Shown: one piece after another, positions 33,069 through 44,797 of the stretch
How the letters are laid out: every line of letters begins with the position of its first letter
Position numbering within the stretch: the first letter of the stretch is position 1
Program-made: the position numbers and the translations under genes
Notes under the pieces: generated by a model
Database searches by the model: none
What the model was told of the DNA's origin: nothing
The model's input: only the letters and a program-made list of their open reading frames with translations
Assembly (NCBI RefSeq): GCF_010093535.1
Contig: NW_022985166.1
Coordinates: 2,062,949 to 2,122,435, forward strand
DNA from: Lindgomyces ingoldianus
Lineage: Eukaryota; Ascomycota; Dothideomycetes; Pleosporales; Lindgomycetaceae
Direction of reading: 5' to 3'
DNA length: 59,487 nt

Positions 33069-36000
33069 TCCTGAGAAGACGGTATGGCCCGAAAAGTGAT
33101 TATGATGGATACGAAGATTGCTGGCGAACTTGCGAAAGTGAAAATAATGGCGATTGAGTCCTCACGTTATACAGTATTTACGTATTTGAGAGGCAAAACA
33201 AGGTCGGCTGGGGCGCTCAGCTGATAGCCGACAAAATGTCAAATGGCCACATGGCGCAGCCACCTGCTGCGCCTCAACCGATTTTCCCCAAGGAAAGGCT
33301 TGGCATTGCGTTTGAACCGAACTCGAACACAATCTTCCGCAGGCGATCAGCGCGTTGCCTGTCGCGAAAGCGTGCAGACAAAATGAAGCACGAGGCCACA
33401 GTTTCTAAGAGAGCTGAGAAGCGGGGGCAATGAGCGCGCATGCGGGTGGTCAGGGTCTTTCCAAATGGCCTCGCCACCTTACCGCCGGTGAAGAACTCAC
33501 GTCGAAAGTGGCAGGCCGATCAACACTCCGAGCCTTAAAGAATTCCGCCATAGATCCCAGGCCAATGACCGTCACGCTGCCAGCGTTGTTCGGAGGTTCT
33601 GATCGAGAGCGAGAACCGGCCTCTTGGCCGACCCTCGCTCAAACGACACTACAACTGTCGTCGCAACACGAGAATTGCCGCAGGTGGTCCCCGATGCTAA
33701 CATCCTCACAGTCCTCGAAACCATTCGCAAACGGCTTGAGGTCTCTTTAACTACCGATAGGCGCGTCGATATCCCATTTGCCCACCCCGGATGCCACCAC
33801 TAACTCGATCATGCGACCGCGCACCCTACAGTAGAGACGCTGGATGCAATGCATAGCCTTTCTGGGGAAAATTCATACTGCATGTCAGGCGGGTGTTGGG
33901 CAGGACGTGTGGATGTACAACATTTTGTCGAGCCTTCACATGATATTTGGCAAGTCGTATAAGATTTGTAGGATTTGCGACAACGCATACAGAATATGGG
34001 CAGGAGTTGCGTACTCTGAAAAGCACTACGGCCTTGAGGTCATTGGGGAAGCGGGGTGACTTTGATATTCCAGCTATCGGGCGTTACGACCAATTGGGCC
34101 GTCCTAGTGCGTGGAATCCTGGAGATGACGTATGACTTAGACGTGAGTGCCTCGTGTACGGCCTTCCGGATGATCTCTCAGAGCTCAACTTGGACGGCCG
34201 ACGTGTCTGACCAGCAACCCCCCTACGAACCCTTTTCGGATCGTTACGTGATCATGACCATGACTTCGAACTCGGAGCCCATGAGGCATTGCGCCATGGC
34301 GTCGATCTGATGACAACAGAAAGTCTGGTGCTGGGCGATGCCGAATCTGCCGCGGCAACTGTCCATAACGACTCCAAGAATACTTGACCCATTATCTATT
34401 ACTGCGGGAAGTACGAGCAGCGCCGTCGTTGAAAGCGGCAACCTACGCGGCACCTCGACGAATCGCAAAGAGGACGCTGCCTCTTCACAGGTGGCGATTG
34501 GCCCTACCAGCCTTCAATTTGCCGATTTTGGGTTTGCTTTCGGTTCCAACTTTCAAATTTTGGTTCTTGGCGAATACGGAGTTAGTCTGCTAAGTTTGGC
34601 TGAGATTGGTTGTGCCAGCTGTCTTTCTCAATTGGGAATGACAGCACGAACGCAGTGTGACGGATTCCACCACCGCTTTAGCATGTCACCACAACCTCGG
34701 GATGGCGCATCGAATTCCCAACAGCATGGTACGTCCTAGCTCTACATGTGCTCATATAGACAGCTCATCGTGTCCTGAGGTCTATTTCAGCACTCGAAGT
34801 AAAATTTCCACCGTAACCTTCACTCAGCCTTTTTCGAAGCCCAAACTTTTTGTCCAACGACCTCGCCACCGGTATAAGCCAGCCCCAGCCTCTCAAGCCA
34901 GCCTAGCCCCCATTATTCTAGAAGCACCGATCTATGGAAACTACAATTCGGGCAGCTCAGCCGTCATGATCCCTGTTGCCCCAACCCTCGCAGTGCGCTA
35001 CCAACTAAAAGTCCACTGCTCTAGACAACGATCCCGAATCCAGGTAAGTATCCAGCCCCCAAAGCCGAAGTGGACATCACTCCGTGATGATGACTCACTT
35101 TGCAAATTGTATGGGTCCTCTAGTCAATCTCGAGCTGAGCTCACCGGGACGGGAAGTGTTGTAGTTCAAAAAAGAGGCGGATGTCACCATCCACCTATCT
35201 CACCTCACAGCCAAGAGATGAAACAGCAGCCCAGGACTAACGACATTTTCTTCGTTCGCTGGGCTCTTTTATGCCGGATCACCTATCTCTTTTTGGCTTC
35301 ACATTCCCTTCGGAAAAGGGGCCAATATCCGGGAGAGATCGACTGCTGTCCGCCTTATTGCTGACTTTGTGAAATCGCCACCTCAACGAAAGAAAGACTG
35401 CCAAGGCGTGCACAACTCGATCGAGGAGTACCACATGGCTCAAAGGATTCTAAGGACGATTGAGGGCATTCGATCTCGAGATACACGCCTTGATGACGCG
35501 GTTCTTCGGATTCCTCACGCTTTGAAGGGCTTTCAGGACATCGAACAAACTCTGGACCGGTCTTCTTGCTTCAGTAGTCAGTAGTCGGACCGAAGATTAT
35601 CCAAACCCGCCTATCTATTCGTTATTAGTATCATTCTCGGACACGGCAACATATATGCCATTAAGTTCCCCTTCAGCAAGAAGTACATCAGTCAGCAGAT
35701 CTTTAAATCGCCCTGCAGTCTATTTTAGTCTAATTTCTCCGTAATTTGCTCCATACCCGTCAAGGCGGACTATTTCGGTCGGGCGGACGCCATAACGAAG
35801 TGGGTTGGAGCACTCTACCGAGACTGCTCCGCGCAGAAATCATACCTATTCCGATACCTAGACCAAAGTCCACGTTGGTGGTCTATCTGCTTGCTCTTTC
35901 TTGTTCCACTCCACGATCCAGACCTTCCGTCTGCTGGGAAGGGAGGGTGTAGAAAGATCAGGGTAGCGCCTACTGTGATAATCCATCACGAGATATTCGA

Positions 36001-36505
36001 CCCTTCGCAGTTTCTCAAAACTAATTCATCGGTCCAATTGGTTACAGGAAAACTTTCGCCAGTTTTCTGGAACCAGTTTTGGTGCCGTAAAATGTTTTTC
36101 ACCCTTTGGAAATTTCGCCTCGTTCCATCACTGACAAGGTGCAAGCCCCAATTCTCTCCGCAGCTAGTCTGAGCTTGCTAACTACATATTCTAGCCTCCT
36201 GAAGTCCTTCAGGTTCCGGCCATAATCCCAGGTAAAATTTGCATGTTGTCTTCCCGCCCGAACACAAATCTATCTCAGATGAAGTCTACAAAGAGCCCAG
36301 TTCTTTCAAAGGAAGATCTGACAGATTCGCATAAACAATACTCAGAAGCGATTCCTGTTCTGTCACGGCGGGCCAGCCGTGGTTTGGGGGAGGGAAAAAG
36401 GAGGAAGACTGCGTTGATTGACTAGGACTGCGAGACAAGCTACCTATATACTCCTGGACCTGCCAAGGGGCTAACTAGACCCAGCTAGTGCGGTGACATG
36501 TTCTC
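33069..36505. other. Gene-poor spacer between membrane gene and TIR element
   Basis: No RIP bias is obvious. Several short ORFs exist (33430-33750, 34657-35364, 35369-35584, all +), but none carries a recognised motif, and reading frames switch repeatedly as in decayed genes. The 35369-35584 segment (HMAQRILRTIEG, DDAVLRIPHALKGFQDIEQT) reads like a real but broken exon. Confidence 0.4.
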
Positions 36506-36513
36506 ATCAGATG

Positions 36514-37692
36514 TTATCTCAGCAAGCTCAGACAGCAGATGAGAGAGCCAAGAGCGCCACGCATGGTGCTACTCCTAATATAGCATGGCTTCGGGGTTAG
36601 TGGCTTCACACCCCTGCAGAGCAACTTCTCCCTCATCTGCCGTCTGAGAGACTTTGGTGATTGTTTGTATGGATAACCGCTTCGCAAAATCGAGTCGCCG
36701 TCTGCCAACTTGTCTAGCACTCTGGGTACGTCAGAAGGAGGCCCTAAAAGTTGATGCAACGTGTAAAATTGCTATAAGAACACGATAAGATATATCTTAT
36801 AAGGATCTAACAATGTTAAAGTCAAGTTTTTATAGTTCGCGCGCGTGACGCAAAATTTCTGTAACCGCTTCAGATCGCCCTTACTACTGTAGGTCAACAA
36901 CAGCTAGGCTAAAACGTCTAGAAATTTAGGAGCTGTTTTGTAGGAGTAGTTAAAGACAGCCTCTAAATTTCTAGACGTTTTAGCCTAGCTGTTGTTGACC
37001 TACAGTAGTGAGGGCGATCTGTCTTTGCCAAGCCTTAGGACAGTGACATGCTGCTCAACAACGCGTTGTCTAAATCGTTTAAAATTCTCACAGGCCCTTA
37101 CTATTACTATTATCTAGATCCTATTAGTATATAAGCTTAATTAGACAATAGGTAATAGATCTATAGTGTAGGTAGCAATCCTCCAGATCAACCACCTTAA
37201 TGCAACTTAGTAACCACTAGACAGAATCTCTTGAAAATTAGCTAAGTATCAGCTCTATATTAGGCCTAATAGCTCTAGGATTTGCAGGAGGATTAATCGT
37301 AGTTTAGGGGTGTCGCAGTCTAGTGTAGTGCGCGATAGCGATGCCTTAGAATTGCTTTAGAGCTTAACAACTTCTGTAAAAAACGTTAGAACTACATTAA
37401 AAAAACACTTAATTATAGCTTAGAGTTAGACCTCTTATTTAAATTATTTTTAGATAATTTAGGTGGGTAGTTGTGAAGGTATTAAGAAAAGAGTTATTTC
37501 AGAGGCATCTGTGAAGAGGTTATCCATACAAACGATCACCAAAGTCCCTCAGACGGCGAGGGAGAAAGAGCTTTTCTGAGCCCCTGATTGGCTCGACTAG
37601 TAGCGCCTGCGCTATCCACTAGTCGAACACCGCAGGTGCTACTCAGGGGCTCGAGCTCTGCTCTCCCTAGTCGGCTGAGCTTGCTGAGATAA
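36514..37692. mobile_element. Non-autonomous TIR element, 1.2 kb
   Basis: The ends are TTATCTCAGCAAGCTCAG and its inverse CTGAGCTTGCTGAGATAA. The 8-bp flank ATCAGATG is duplicated at 36506-36513 and 37693-37700. Inverted homology extends inwards for about 200 bp on each side with gaps (GACTTTGGTGAT, GTTTGTATGGATAAC). The middle is AT-rich, RIP-like, and has no ORF. An 8-bp duplication suits hAT or a similar superfamily, but the class is uncertain. A second left end is at 47955. Confidence 0.8.
36872..37020. repeat. 58-bp near-perfect palindrome, 33-bp loop
   Basis: Arms 36872-36929 and 36963-37020 differ at one position (AGATCGCCC ... TAG against CTA ... GGGCGATCT). It is a strong cruciform or hairpin inside the 36514-37692 element and is spared by most RIP changes on both arms. 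Confidence 0.92.
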
Positions 37693-37700
37693 ATCAGATG

Positions 37701-38217
37701 ACTGGATTTTCCGCGCTTTATCTCACCATGGTACAGTATCTTTCCAACCGAATGAGGATTGTTCCCTATGCATAACTACCTTTGATCGAGAAGCTGTAAA
37801 CCTCACATCACAGGCTGAAAACATTCCCTTCAAGAATCAGCACCAGCACAACACAGCTTTGTTCCCCAAAACGCCATGGTCGTTTTCGGTGTGCCTGGCT
37901 GAACAGACAAGACCAGGCTGGGGCTGAGCAAAGCCGCTTGCGAGGCAAAAGACTGCAAGGCAGTAATCATCCCAGTCCCTCTTCCAAAAACTTATTGGCT
38001 CACCCAAGCGATCCCAACCAGGCCACCGCTTTGCGAAGTACCACGAAAAAGCTCTGCAATTCCCACTTTCCGCTAGGCGTTCATTGTAACGAGTGGACAG
38101 AGGTTACTTAGATGTTCTATACAATTGTGCCTTTAAATATACACTTAACTTACTATAGATAAAAGACATTAATAAAGATAATATAGGAAAAGATAAATTC
38201 CTCCTTCTATTGAAACA
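37701..38217. other. Spacer downstream of HET2
   Basis: No ORF with support. AT-rich near 38100-38200, compatible with the 3' untranslated region of HET2. Confidence 0.4.
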
Positions 38218-41200
38218 TTAACGTAACTCTAAAGTCTGGTACTCCGTTTGGTCATTAAACTTCTTCCGCATCGCCTCTCCATCCATCATACCATGAAGGT
38301 AGCACTCACCTTTAAACTGATACCAGCATTGCGGTCCCTTGTCTTTCTCCTTCTCGCTATGCTTCCCCGCTCCCTTCTTCGTCTCTGACCCTGGTGGAGT
38401 CCTAGGTAGTAGAGGTGTGTCGTCCACGACGTCCGCTGCCTTTTCTTTCGCTGCGTCCTCGTTCCTCATTTCCTCCTCGACGTCATTCTTTAATCTCTGA
38501 AAGGCGTTATCCCTCCTCGACATAGATTTTTGAAGTTTCTGCTCGGCGGCGGCTTTCGTATCCGCGTCTTGTGCGTCCTTAGAGACGGCCCTGGCATTCT
38601 CAATGTCTTCATCCGCTTCTTTTACTTCTTTAGCCAATAACTCGATAAGTTTTTTCCTGCCTCTCCTGACCGTAGCCTCATTAGCGCTTTTCCTCGCTTC
38701 AGTGCCTCTCTTATTCTTCGCAGCACCCATCGATTCCTTGTATTGCTGTCGAGCATCCATCATTTCTGTCCAATCTTTTCCGTTTTTCTCTGTCTGCCAC
38801 TTCTTCTTCCTAGACTTATATTTAAACTTGCGCTCGCGCCGAAACATAGCTTTCCGGATAAGAGCTTTCAGGAGCTCTATCCTGTCTTCTTCCTGCTCTA
38901 GCTCAACCTCTAGTCGAGGCTCTTCCCCTTTGCCATTTTCCCTTTTTACCATAACTGACGACTTCTTGTTCTTGGAGAGAACGACGGGAACAGTGCATCC
39001 CTTCAAGATAAATACTTTGTCCCCCGCCTTCACATTCTGTGCGAGCCCAAGCCGTTTATCTTTAGTCCTAAACAGAGAGCGATTCCAAATAACAGCGTGA
39101 ACTCGCCGGCAGAACTCGGCCACGATAGAACTCTGTTCGTTGTTGATAAGGGCCATAGTGTTGACGCTGCCGCCCATGGTACCACCCTTATGCACGGATT
39201 CTTTGCACGCCCTAGCATAATAATAGGGTGGGTTTCGATTATCCCGGCCTCTGTCAGCCACGATGGTCCTCCAGAAGTCGTCCGGGGGGTCTTGGTCGAA
39301 GTCTACCCATCCGCCTAACTCAAGCCAGGCCTTGGGAATGCCCCCCAACTGTGAAGCGTCTACCACATCTGTGACTTCATCGAGCTCAAATCCTTCCACA
39401 AAAAGACTGTAGTGCCCGAGTACTGGCCGCTTCTTAAAAATAAGCCTGTCAAGGTCTAGCTTTTCCGGGCCTGCGGCGTTGTAATTGCGGCGACCATCTT
39501 GTGGCGCTCCAACGAGAGGTTCGGCGTTCGCACGACTCGTCTTGCGCATCTCCATGCCCGGCGCATGATCGAGCATAAATGGAGCTTGTGAGGCCCGTGC
39601 AACCCAGCTTGGAAGAGGCTCCACGTCCGGGATAGTGTTTGGGTTTGGGAAGTACCTAAACTTTATCCACTCCCAGCCAGGCGAAGGCTTCCATGAACTA
39701 TCGGAATACATTTCCAACTCTGCATCTCCGCGCTTCCTCCATACTGGCCAGCCAGAGTTCTCCTTTTTTGTAACCTCGGCGAAGTAAGCCGCAGTTTCGC
39801 GGTTGTCCACCTCCCAAGCCTTGCCATCGGCAACTTGTGGGTCTGGGGCGTATTTGAATCTAGCTCTACAGTTGACATCTTCGAAGTCGTCCGAATTCGT
39901 CCCTTGGTATTCTTCCACACGCCTGTCAAGCCGCCTCTTCCACTTCCTACGCGGTGGGCCCAATCTCTTCTCATCGGTTTTTTTTATGCGATCTTTGTTC
40001 TGCAGACGGATCGACATTCCCTTTGGAGGGTCCGGGGCCCATGGACGACACAAGATGTCGAGTGCTTGTTGGGGATTGGCTTTGTGGGTTTGTTTAATGC
40101 TGAATTCTACAAAGTCTCGACATATGTCGGAAAATGGTCGGCTGTAGTCAACCGTAAAAGGCTTCTCGGCAAGGAAGCGATCCAGGAGCGTCATAACAAG
40201 ATAAAGCTTCTGATCATCCTGTCCTAATTGGGCTGGAGCAAAGGGTGCTGCATCTCTGGCGATAGCAAGCAGCGAATAAACGACGTCCCGTGGCTCACTG
40301 GCCTGGAAGATGAACATGGTTGATATAAGAAATTCAAGGCTGAGCAAGCTCCTTCTCTCCAGCGGGTCAATGGTTTGTGTCTCGCGAAGGCGGTCAAGGA
40401 TTTGGCGCTTCTCTGTTTTTTTCCTCGCTTCCTTTCTCTCTTTCCTCTGTGCTCTCTCCAGGTCGCTTATCTTCTTCTTTGGCTTAGGAATTTCCTCGCC
40501 GTCTTCACCCGAGCTGTCCGACTCCGGCCGCATTGGCGATCGGTTGACTCTGAATACTTTCCCTGTCGCCTGTACTAGAAGACTAGCTCCTAGCTCAGAA
40601 ACGTACTCGAAGTAGTTTGGCACGTGGCGAAACTTCTCGTCCCTCTTCATGACTTCAGAGAGACGGTGGGTAGCCGTCTCAACCTCAACAAAGAGCTCCA
40701 CGGCCACTGCGAACGATTTCCATGGGATCGAGTGAGGGCCGCAGTAGACCGTGGCCGCACCGGCCAATGCAATCTCCTGTACTACCCATCGTCGAAAAAA
40801 CCAATCCCGCTGCATAAGGGACATCAGTGCTTGCCACTTCTGGCTGTATCGCTCATTTGACGAAATCCTGTCGAAGTTTTTCAGTTCCATAATCTCCTCC
40901 TTGATGAACTTTATGGCGATCTCACTGTCCTCGTCAGCCTCCCCCAGCCAAATACATACCTGCCGCGCTCTGGTGTAGATCCTAGACATCATCTGAACCT
41001 GGTGATTTCGTTCTCCCGGGCTGTTCTGGTTGATGCAGATGGCGTCGATCCACAATGTCCTAGGTTTGCCAGGGCGCCGGAGATACTTGAGGGCAAGAGC
41101 CAGGGCTTTCCTCACCGGCTTCTTAAAAGTATCGTTACCCTTCTTAATCAGAATGGCGTAGACTTCTTCGCCTTCGCCCCAGGACCAGGACAGTGCCTCG

Positions 41201-41814
41201 TATTGGATCTTCCTGCCATCGACATTCTCCCATTCCTTAACCAGTTTGTCAAAGTCCTCTTTCTGTTTTTCCTCCTTCCCGTCATTTCCTTTCAAAAATC
41301 TGACTTCATTCTCAAGCTCGCGTTCCTGCTCTCGTATCTTACGAGCGAGCCGCATATCTGACGTCTCCTCGTCTCCTCTGCGTCTGATTTCCTCACGATC
41401 CTCGAGGTCGGTTTCGCTGTCGTTCACCGTATCATCGCTGGCCTGGTCTTTCGCCTTTCCCTTGCGCCCACTCGCATCGTTGTCCGCCTCACCCTCCTTG
41501 ATCTCGGTAGGAATATGGAATTTTTTGTCGTACTCGACCTCGACTAGTTCGCAATAAATCTTGGTGCCCCAAACTTCACCGGAGTAGAGCTTCATGAGAC
41601 GTATTCTTTTCTTGTCCGGCGGTAAGGGATCATATGTATAATCGGGAAAATCCCTAATGTCCTCGTGGTCGATCCTCAAAAGCTCCGGAGCACTCTGACC
41701 CTGGAACGGAAACCCATCGCTACCTTCGCGCTTTGGGACAAGCCAATACTCTCCCAGATCAATGCGATTCGGTCGGAAATTTCTGTAGTGGCCGTAATTG
41801 CCATCTAATGCCAT
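38218..41814 (-). CDS. HET-domain protein (HET2), paralogue of HET1
   Basis: An intronless frame opens at 41853. The internal ATG at 41814 (MALDGNYGHYRN) is preferred because the first 13 residues look untranslated. In numbering from 41853: homology to HET1 starts at YTYDPLPPDKKRIRLMKLYS (about 73), a charged insert follows at 115-214, and the HET domain spans 215-364 (YEALSWSWGEG, TLWIDAICINQ, RNHQVQMMSRIYTRARQVCI, RRWVVQEIALA). A second Lys/Glu-rich segment at 445-490 is absent from HET1. The C-terminal module RVHAVIWNRSLFRT, GCTVPVVL ... WYQFKGECYLHGMMDGEAM is again split by about 215 charged, probably coiled-coil residues (960-1175). Likely role: regulated cell death or allorecognition, by family. 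The gene reads away from 43 kb and has no adjacent membrane-protein partner. Confidence 0.92.
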   Translation of the reverse strand: MALDGNYGHYRNFRPNRIDLGEYWLVPKREGSDGFPFQGQSAPELLRIDHEDIRDFPDYTYDPLPPDKKRIRLMKLYSGEVWGTKIYCELVEVEYDKKFHIPTEIKEGEADNDASGRKGKAKDQASDDTVNDSETDLEDREEIRRRGDEETSDMRLARKIREQERELENEVRFLKGNDGKEEKQKEDFDKLVKEWENVDGRKIQYEALSWSWGEGEEVYAILIKKGNDTFKKPVRKALALALKYLRRPGKPRTLWIDAICINQNSPGERNHQVQMMSRIYTRARQVCIWLGEADEDSEIAIKFIKEEIMELKNFDRISSNERYSQKWQALMSLMQRDWFFRRWVVQEIALAGAATVYCGPHSIPWKSFAVAVELFVEVETATHRLSEVMKRDEKFRHVPNYFEYVSELGASLLVQATGKVFRVNRSPMRPESDSSGEDGEEIPKPKKKISDLERAQRKERKEARKKTEKRQILDRLRETQTIDPLERRSLLSLEFLISTMFIFQASEPRDVVYSLLAIARDAAPFAPAQLGQDDQKLYLVMTLLDRFLAEKPFTVDYSRPFSDICRDFVEFSIKQTHKANPQQALDILCRPWAPDPPKGMSIRLQNKDRIKKTDEKRLGPPRRKWKRRLDRRVEEYQGTNSDDFEDVNCRARFKYAPDPQVADGKAWEVDNRETAAYFAEVTKKENSGWPVWRKRGDAELEMYSDSSWKPSPGWEWIKFRYFPNPNTIPDVEPLPSWVARASQAPFMLDHAPGMEMRKTSRANAEPLVGAPQDGRRNYNAAGPEKLDLDRLIFKKRPVLGHYSLFVEGFELDEVTDVVDASQLGGIPKAWLELGGWVDFDQDPPDDFWRTIVADRGRDNRNPPYYYARACKESVHKGGTMGGSVNTMALINNEQSSIVAEFCRRVHAVIWNRSLFRTKDKRLGLAQNVKAGDKVFILKGCTVPVVLSKNKKSSVMVKRENGKGEEPRLEVELEQEEDRIELLKALIRKAMFRRERKFKYKSRKKKWQTEKNGKDWTEMMDARQQYKESMGAAKNKRGTEARKSANEATVRRGRKKLIELLAKEVKEADEDIENARAVSKDAQDADTKAAAEQKLQKSMSRRDNAFQRLKNDVEEEMRNEDAAKEKAADVVDDTPLLPRTPPGSETKKGAGKHSEKEKDKGPQCWYQFKGECYLHGMMDGEAMRKKFNDQTEYQTLELR

Positions 41815-41853
41815 GATGTAGAGGGGCAATCTGCTGCGTTGGAGAATGAACAA

Positions 41854-43043
41854 TGAACTCAGTCAAACGGACCTGAAGTCACAAATGCTTCAATTGCAGC
41901 ACTGCAAGGAATTGTTCAATATATCAACGGTAGGCGGCGGAGCGAGAGCGCAATCAACGAAAACAAATTACGCATGGGCACGCAGCCAGACCACCCTTCT
42001 CTAGGCCGCACTTCAACTCTCCTGGAAACGTAAATAGACTTCGTAGCCTTATCAGGTCTAGTAAGCATTGCCAATAGCGAGAAAAACAGAAGAGGAGGAA
42101 ATAGAACATGAAAAACAAAACAGAGAGAGAACATTCTGTGAAAGTGTACATAGAGGAAAAAAAATAAAAGATGGCAAAAAAGGGGGGAATGAGGGGTGGG
42201 GGGACTAATCGAGCAAAAATTGATAATTAGAGGGACAAAAACAGCGGAAGAACAAAGGGAGAGTGTTAGAGTGGACCAAAAAGGGTGAATAAAGACATTT
42301 AGTGTTACAAATCCGTCGCGTTATATGTCTCGTCACATGCCTCTTAGGCCACATCATCGCTTAGCTCCTCGCTAATGACTCGGCAGGAGGTACTGTATGC
42401 CTTCGCACGACCAAGCAACTCTGCTCCTTAGTTCAATGTACAGTACAAGGTTCACGACCTCTCTTGATTGTAGCAGAAGCATGCCGATTGTGACATTTAG
42501 CAAACTCGTTATAGGACAAGACCTTCTCTAGCCTTGAAGCCTCGTTTCTGTTTAAGGCATTAAGGAACCCCCACGTCAATACTTCAATACTCGAAGTGGC
42601 GCCCTTCGCGGCAAATACGCTTGAACAGTGAAGCGAAGAGGAGGTCAGGTCTCGGCCGGGTTGTGTGGTGGCACTTACTAGTTCTTATGGTGTGACGCAC
42701 GGTCTCACCTAGCGCTGTGAGGGCCAGCTCGGTCTCCACTATCGTATTAGCGGTAGCCGACAGTCACGTCGTCGAGCAGGTGCACTTGATAGGGTAGGTT
42801 GGCTGTATTTCAAGCTACCACAGTACACTAAGATGAAGAAGAGAAAGGGAGGGAGTTCCAGGGGCAGCTCCGAAGAAAAGGTGCCAGCTCTGCCGAGGCG
42901 CTAGCCGCAAGCGAGCCGTAAGCGAGCCAATCGCCCAATCATGTGACGGCGACCAAGCTCTCGCTGCGCAGGTTCCTCACAAGCGCACGGTTTTTGCCAA
43001 ATACGTTTAAACGCCTTTGAAGCTACTACTCAAGCGCCCAGGC
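41854..43043. other. Upstream region of HET2, no gene
   Basis: A purine-rich tract at 42060-42290 (on +) is polypyrimidine on the strand leading into HET2, as in many fungal promoters. The rest holds no supported ORF. Confidence 0.4.
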
Positions 43044-44686
43044 AGTCTGAGAGTCACGTGTTGCAGGGATCCTCGGCGACATATCAGAGAGTTTTCGATC
43101 AGTGGCAAAAGTTCAACACCACGCTCAAAGAATGATTTGTACAGGCTGTTCGAAATAGATAATATTGTATTATCCATAGAAACAATTATCTCTATGCTGC
43201 TCTACGCATTTCTCAAGCTTTGAACGGAATCTCTCGCACTCAATGTCAACCTGGGCCTGTGGCATATTGTACCAAGCATCCTTGACTCGGTCGCGTATAG
43301 CCGTCTCAGAGAGCTAGTTCTCATGATTGTGGGCCCTAAGGCTCTCAAATAAGTCATAAATAGTGTCCCAAACACGCTCGATTCAATTGAGGTCTGGGGA
43401 GTGAGGTAGCTAGCAGACAGCTTGTACTCTGCCACAATATCTTGAGCGCTCTGCAATAGAGAAGCGTTAAGCCTTTACGTGTGGTGAAGCATTATCTTCA
43501 ACGACGTATACTATCCTCCTAGTAGATCTCGCAATAGAGTCAGCCCAAAGATAGAGTAGTAGCTTTAGGATAAGCTCTCTATAGCGGAGCTAGTCAATCC
43601 CGCCCTTGCTCTTTTCACCCCGTGAAGCTCTCTCTATCTTCAACTCCCACTCTGGCCGACAAAGCTGCCGTAGCCAGCTAGAGGGTAGAGGATCCTCACA
43701 ATCCATCCGCTGTACGTTTGTATTAAGCTCTTAGAGAACGCGATGCTCAAACGTCCCAGGTTCTCTAGCCTACGCTCTTTGTCCTGCCTCTACGCAAGCC
43801 CTCTCTTAATTCTCTTGCTCAAGTAGCGCTAAGTTACGTACTCTCTCCTCCTCTGTCTCCTTCTCCCAGATGTGGAAGGGCCCTGGGCCAACATCTTCTA
43901 GATTATGACCCTTGCAAACTGCTCCCTATACCATTACTGACTTGAACGTTCTAGGTGGAGGGCAGCTGTACTCAAAGGAATCAGCGCCGACGGGACGAGA
44001 TACTAGAGCCTGCTTACAGTGATAATTAGTTTCAACGCTTATCTCGTTGCTAAAAACAAATATACACCCTTCGTTAAGCTTTTAAATTGCCTATTAGGAG
44101 AACAAGTCCCGGAAGCTCTTGTTTTCCTCTAAGAGGCAAATCTTACAAGGAGCGCTGCGCTTGACGACTTCTCCAGCCCTAAGCACTTTATATCCTGTTA
44201 AGTACGGTATCTGAACACCCTCAGCATCCTCTACTTCCTCTATAATCCTCTTCAGCGGTTTATCCTGCTGCGTCTCGTCTGCCAACGCTGTCTATACGAG
44301 CCTGTTCGCCACTGCTAAGTCCTCAGGAAACCGCTCTGGCCAGCCCGCCCAAGGAAGATCTTGGAGATGTTTAAGGAGGAGAGGAAGCTAACGAAGCTCA
44401 GAAGGACGACGAAGACCAGCGCGCTGAGAAACCCATTAAAAAAGCGTCTGGGCACCGTTGGGAGAGACAGCAAGGATAGACAATATCTGCGTCCATCCTG
44501 AGCCGGAGAGCCAGAGAGTGACGATCGCAGCACAAGTAGGTAGGTCAATTTAAGACGTTTAATTCATATTTAGGCCTATCAGAACGTTCTTTGTTAACAA
44601 ATTTAATAAAATTGTAGGATTCTACTAATGTTGTTGCGCTATCGGCAATCTCCGTTCGAAACCGCGTTACACGTGACTCTCAGACT
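43044..44686 (-). mobile_element. Tc1/mariner-type element, degenerate
   Basis: Inverted ends AGTCTGAGAGTCACGTGT at 43044-43061 and 44669-44686. Inside, the minus strand encodes a decayed DDE_3 transposase. The target duplication is not clear. Confidence 0.7.
43210..44060 (-). pseudogene. Tc1-type (DDE_3) transposase relic
   Basis: The minus strand reads, in order, a GCIFVFSNEISVETNYHCKQ-like first strand (about 44075-44015), PPPRTFKSVMV, then VYVVEDNASPHVKA (about 43510-43470, second Asp), LPHSPDLN and IERVWDTIYDLF (about 43400-43360, third catalytic Glu region). Stops and TAG codons at Trp positions break it. The N-terminal HTH is not recognisable. Confidence 0.75.
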
Positions 44687-44797
44687 TCCGAGAAGCACTA
44701 ATAAGCACGAGTAAGCCTCACACAAATCCCTATATTGTCTAGTTTTAAAGAGTAGTAGACACTCAAGTATAGCATTTTAATGTCTAAATAATAGATA

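Noticed and set aside
34657..35364. 235-residue + strand ORF between the HET genes
   Set aside because: Composition is unlike a folded protein (Pro/Ser/Arg-rich, no domain) and neighbouring frames are equally open for short stretches; not called as a gene.
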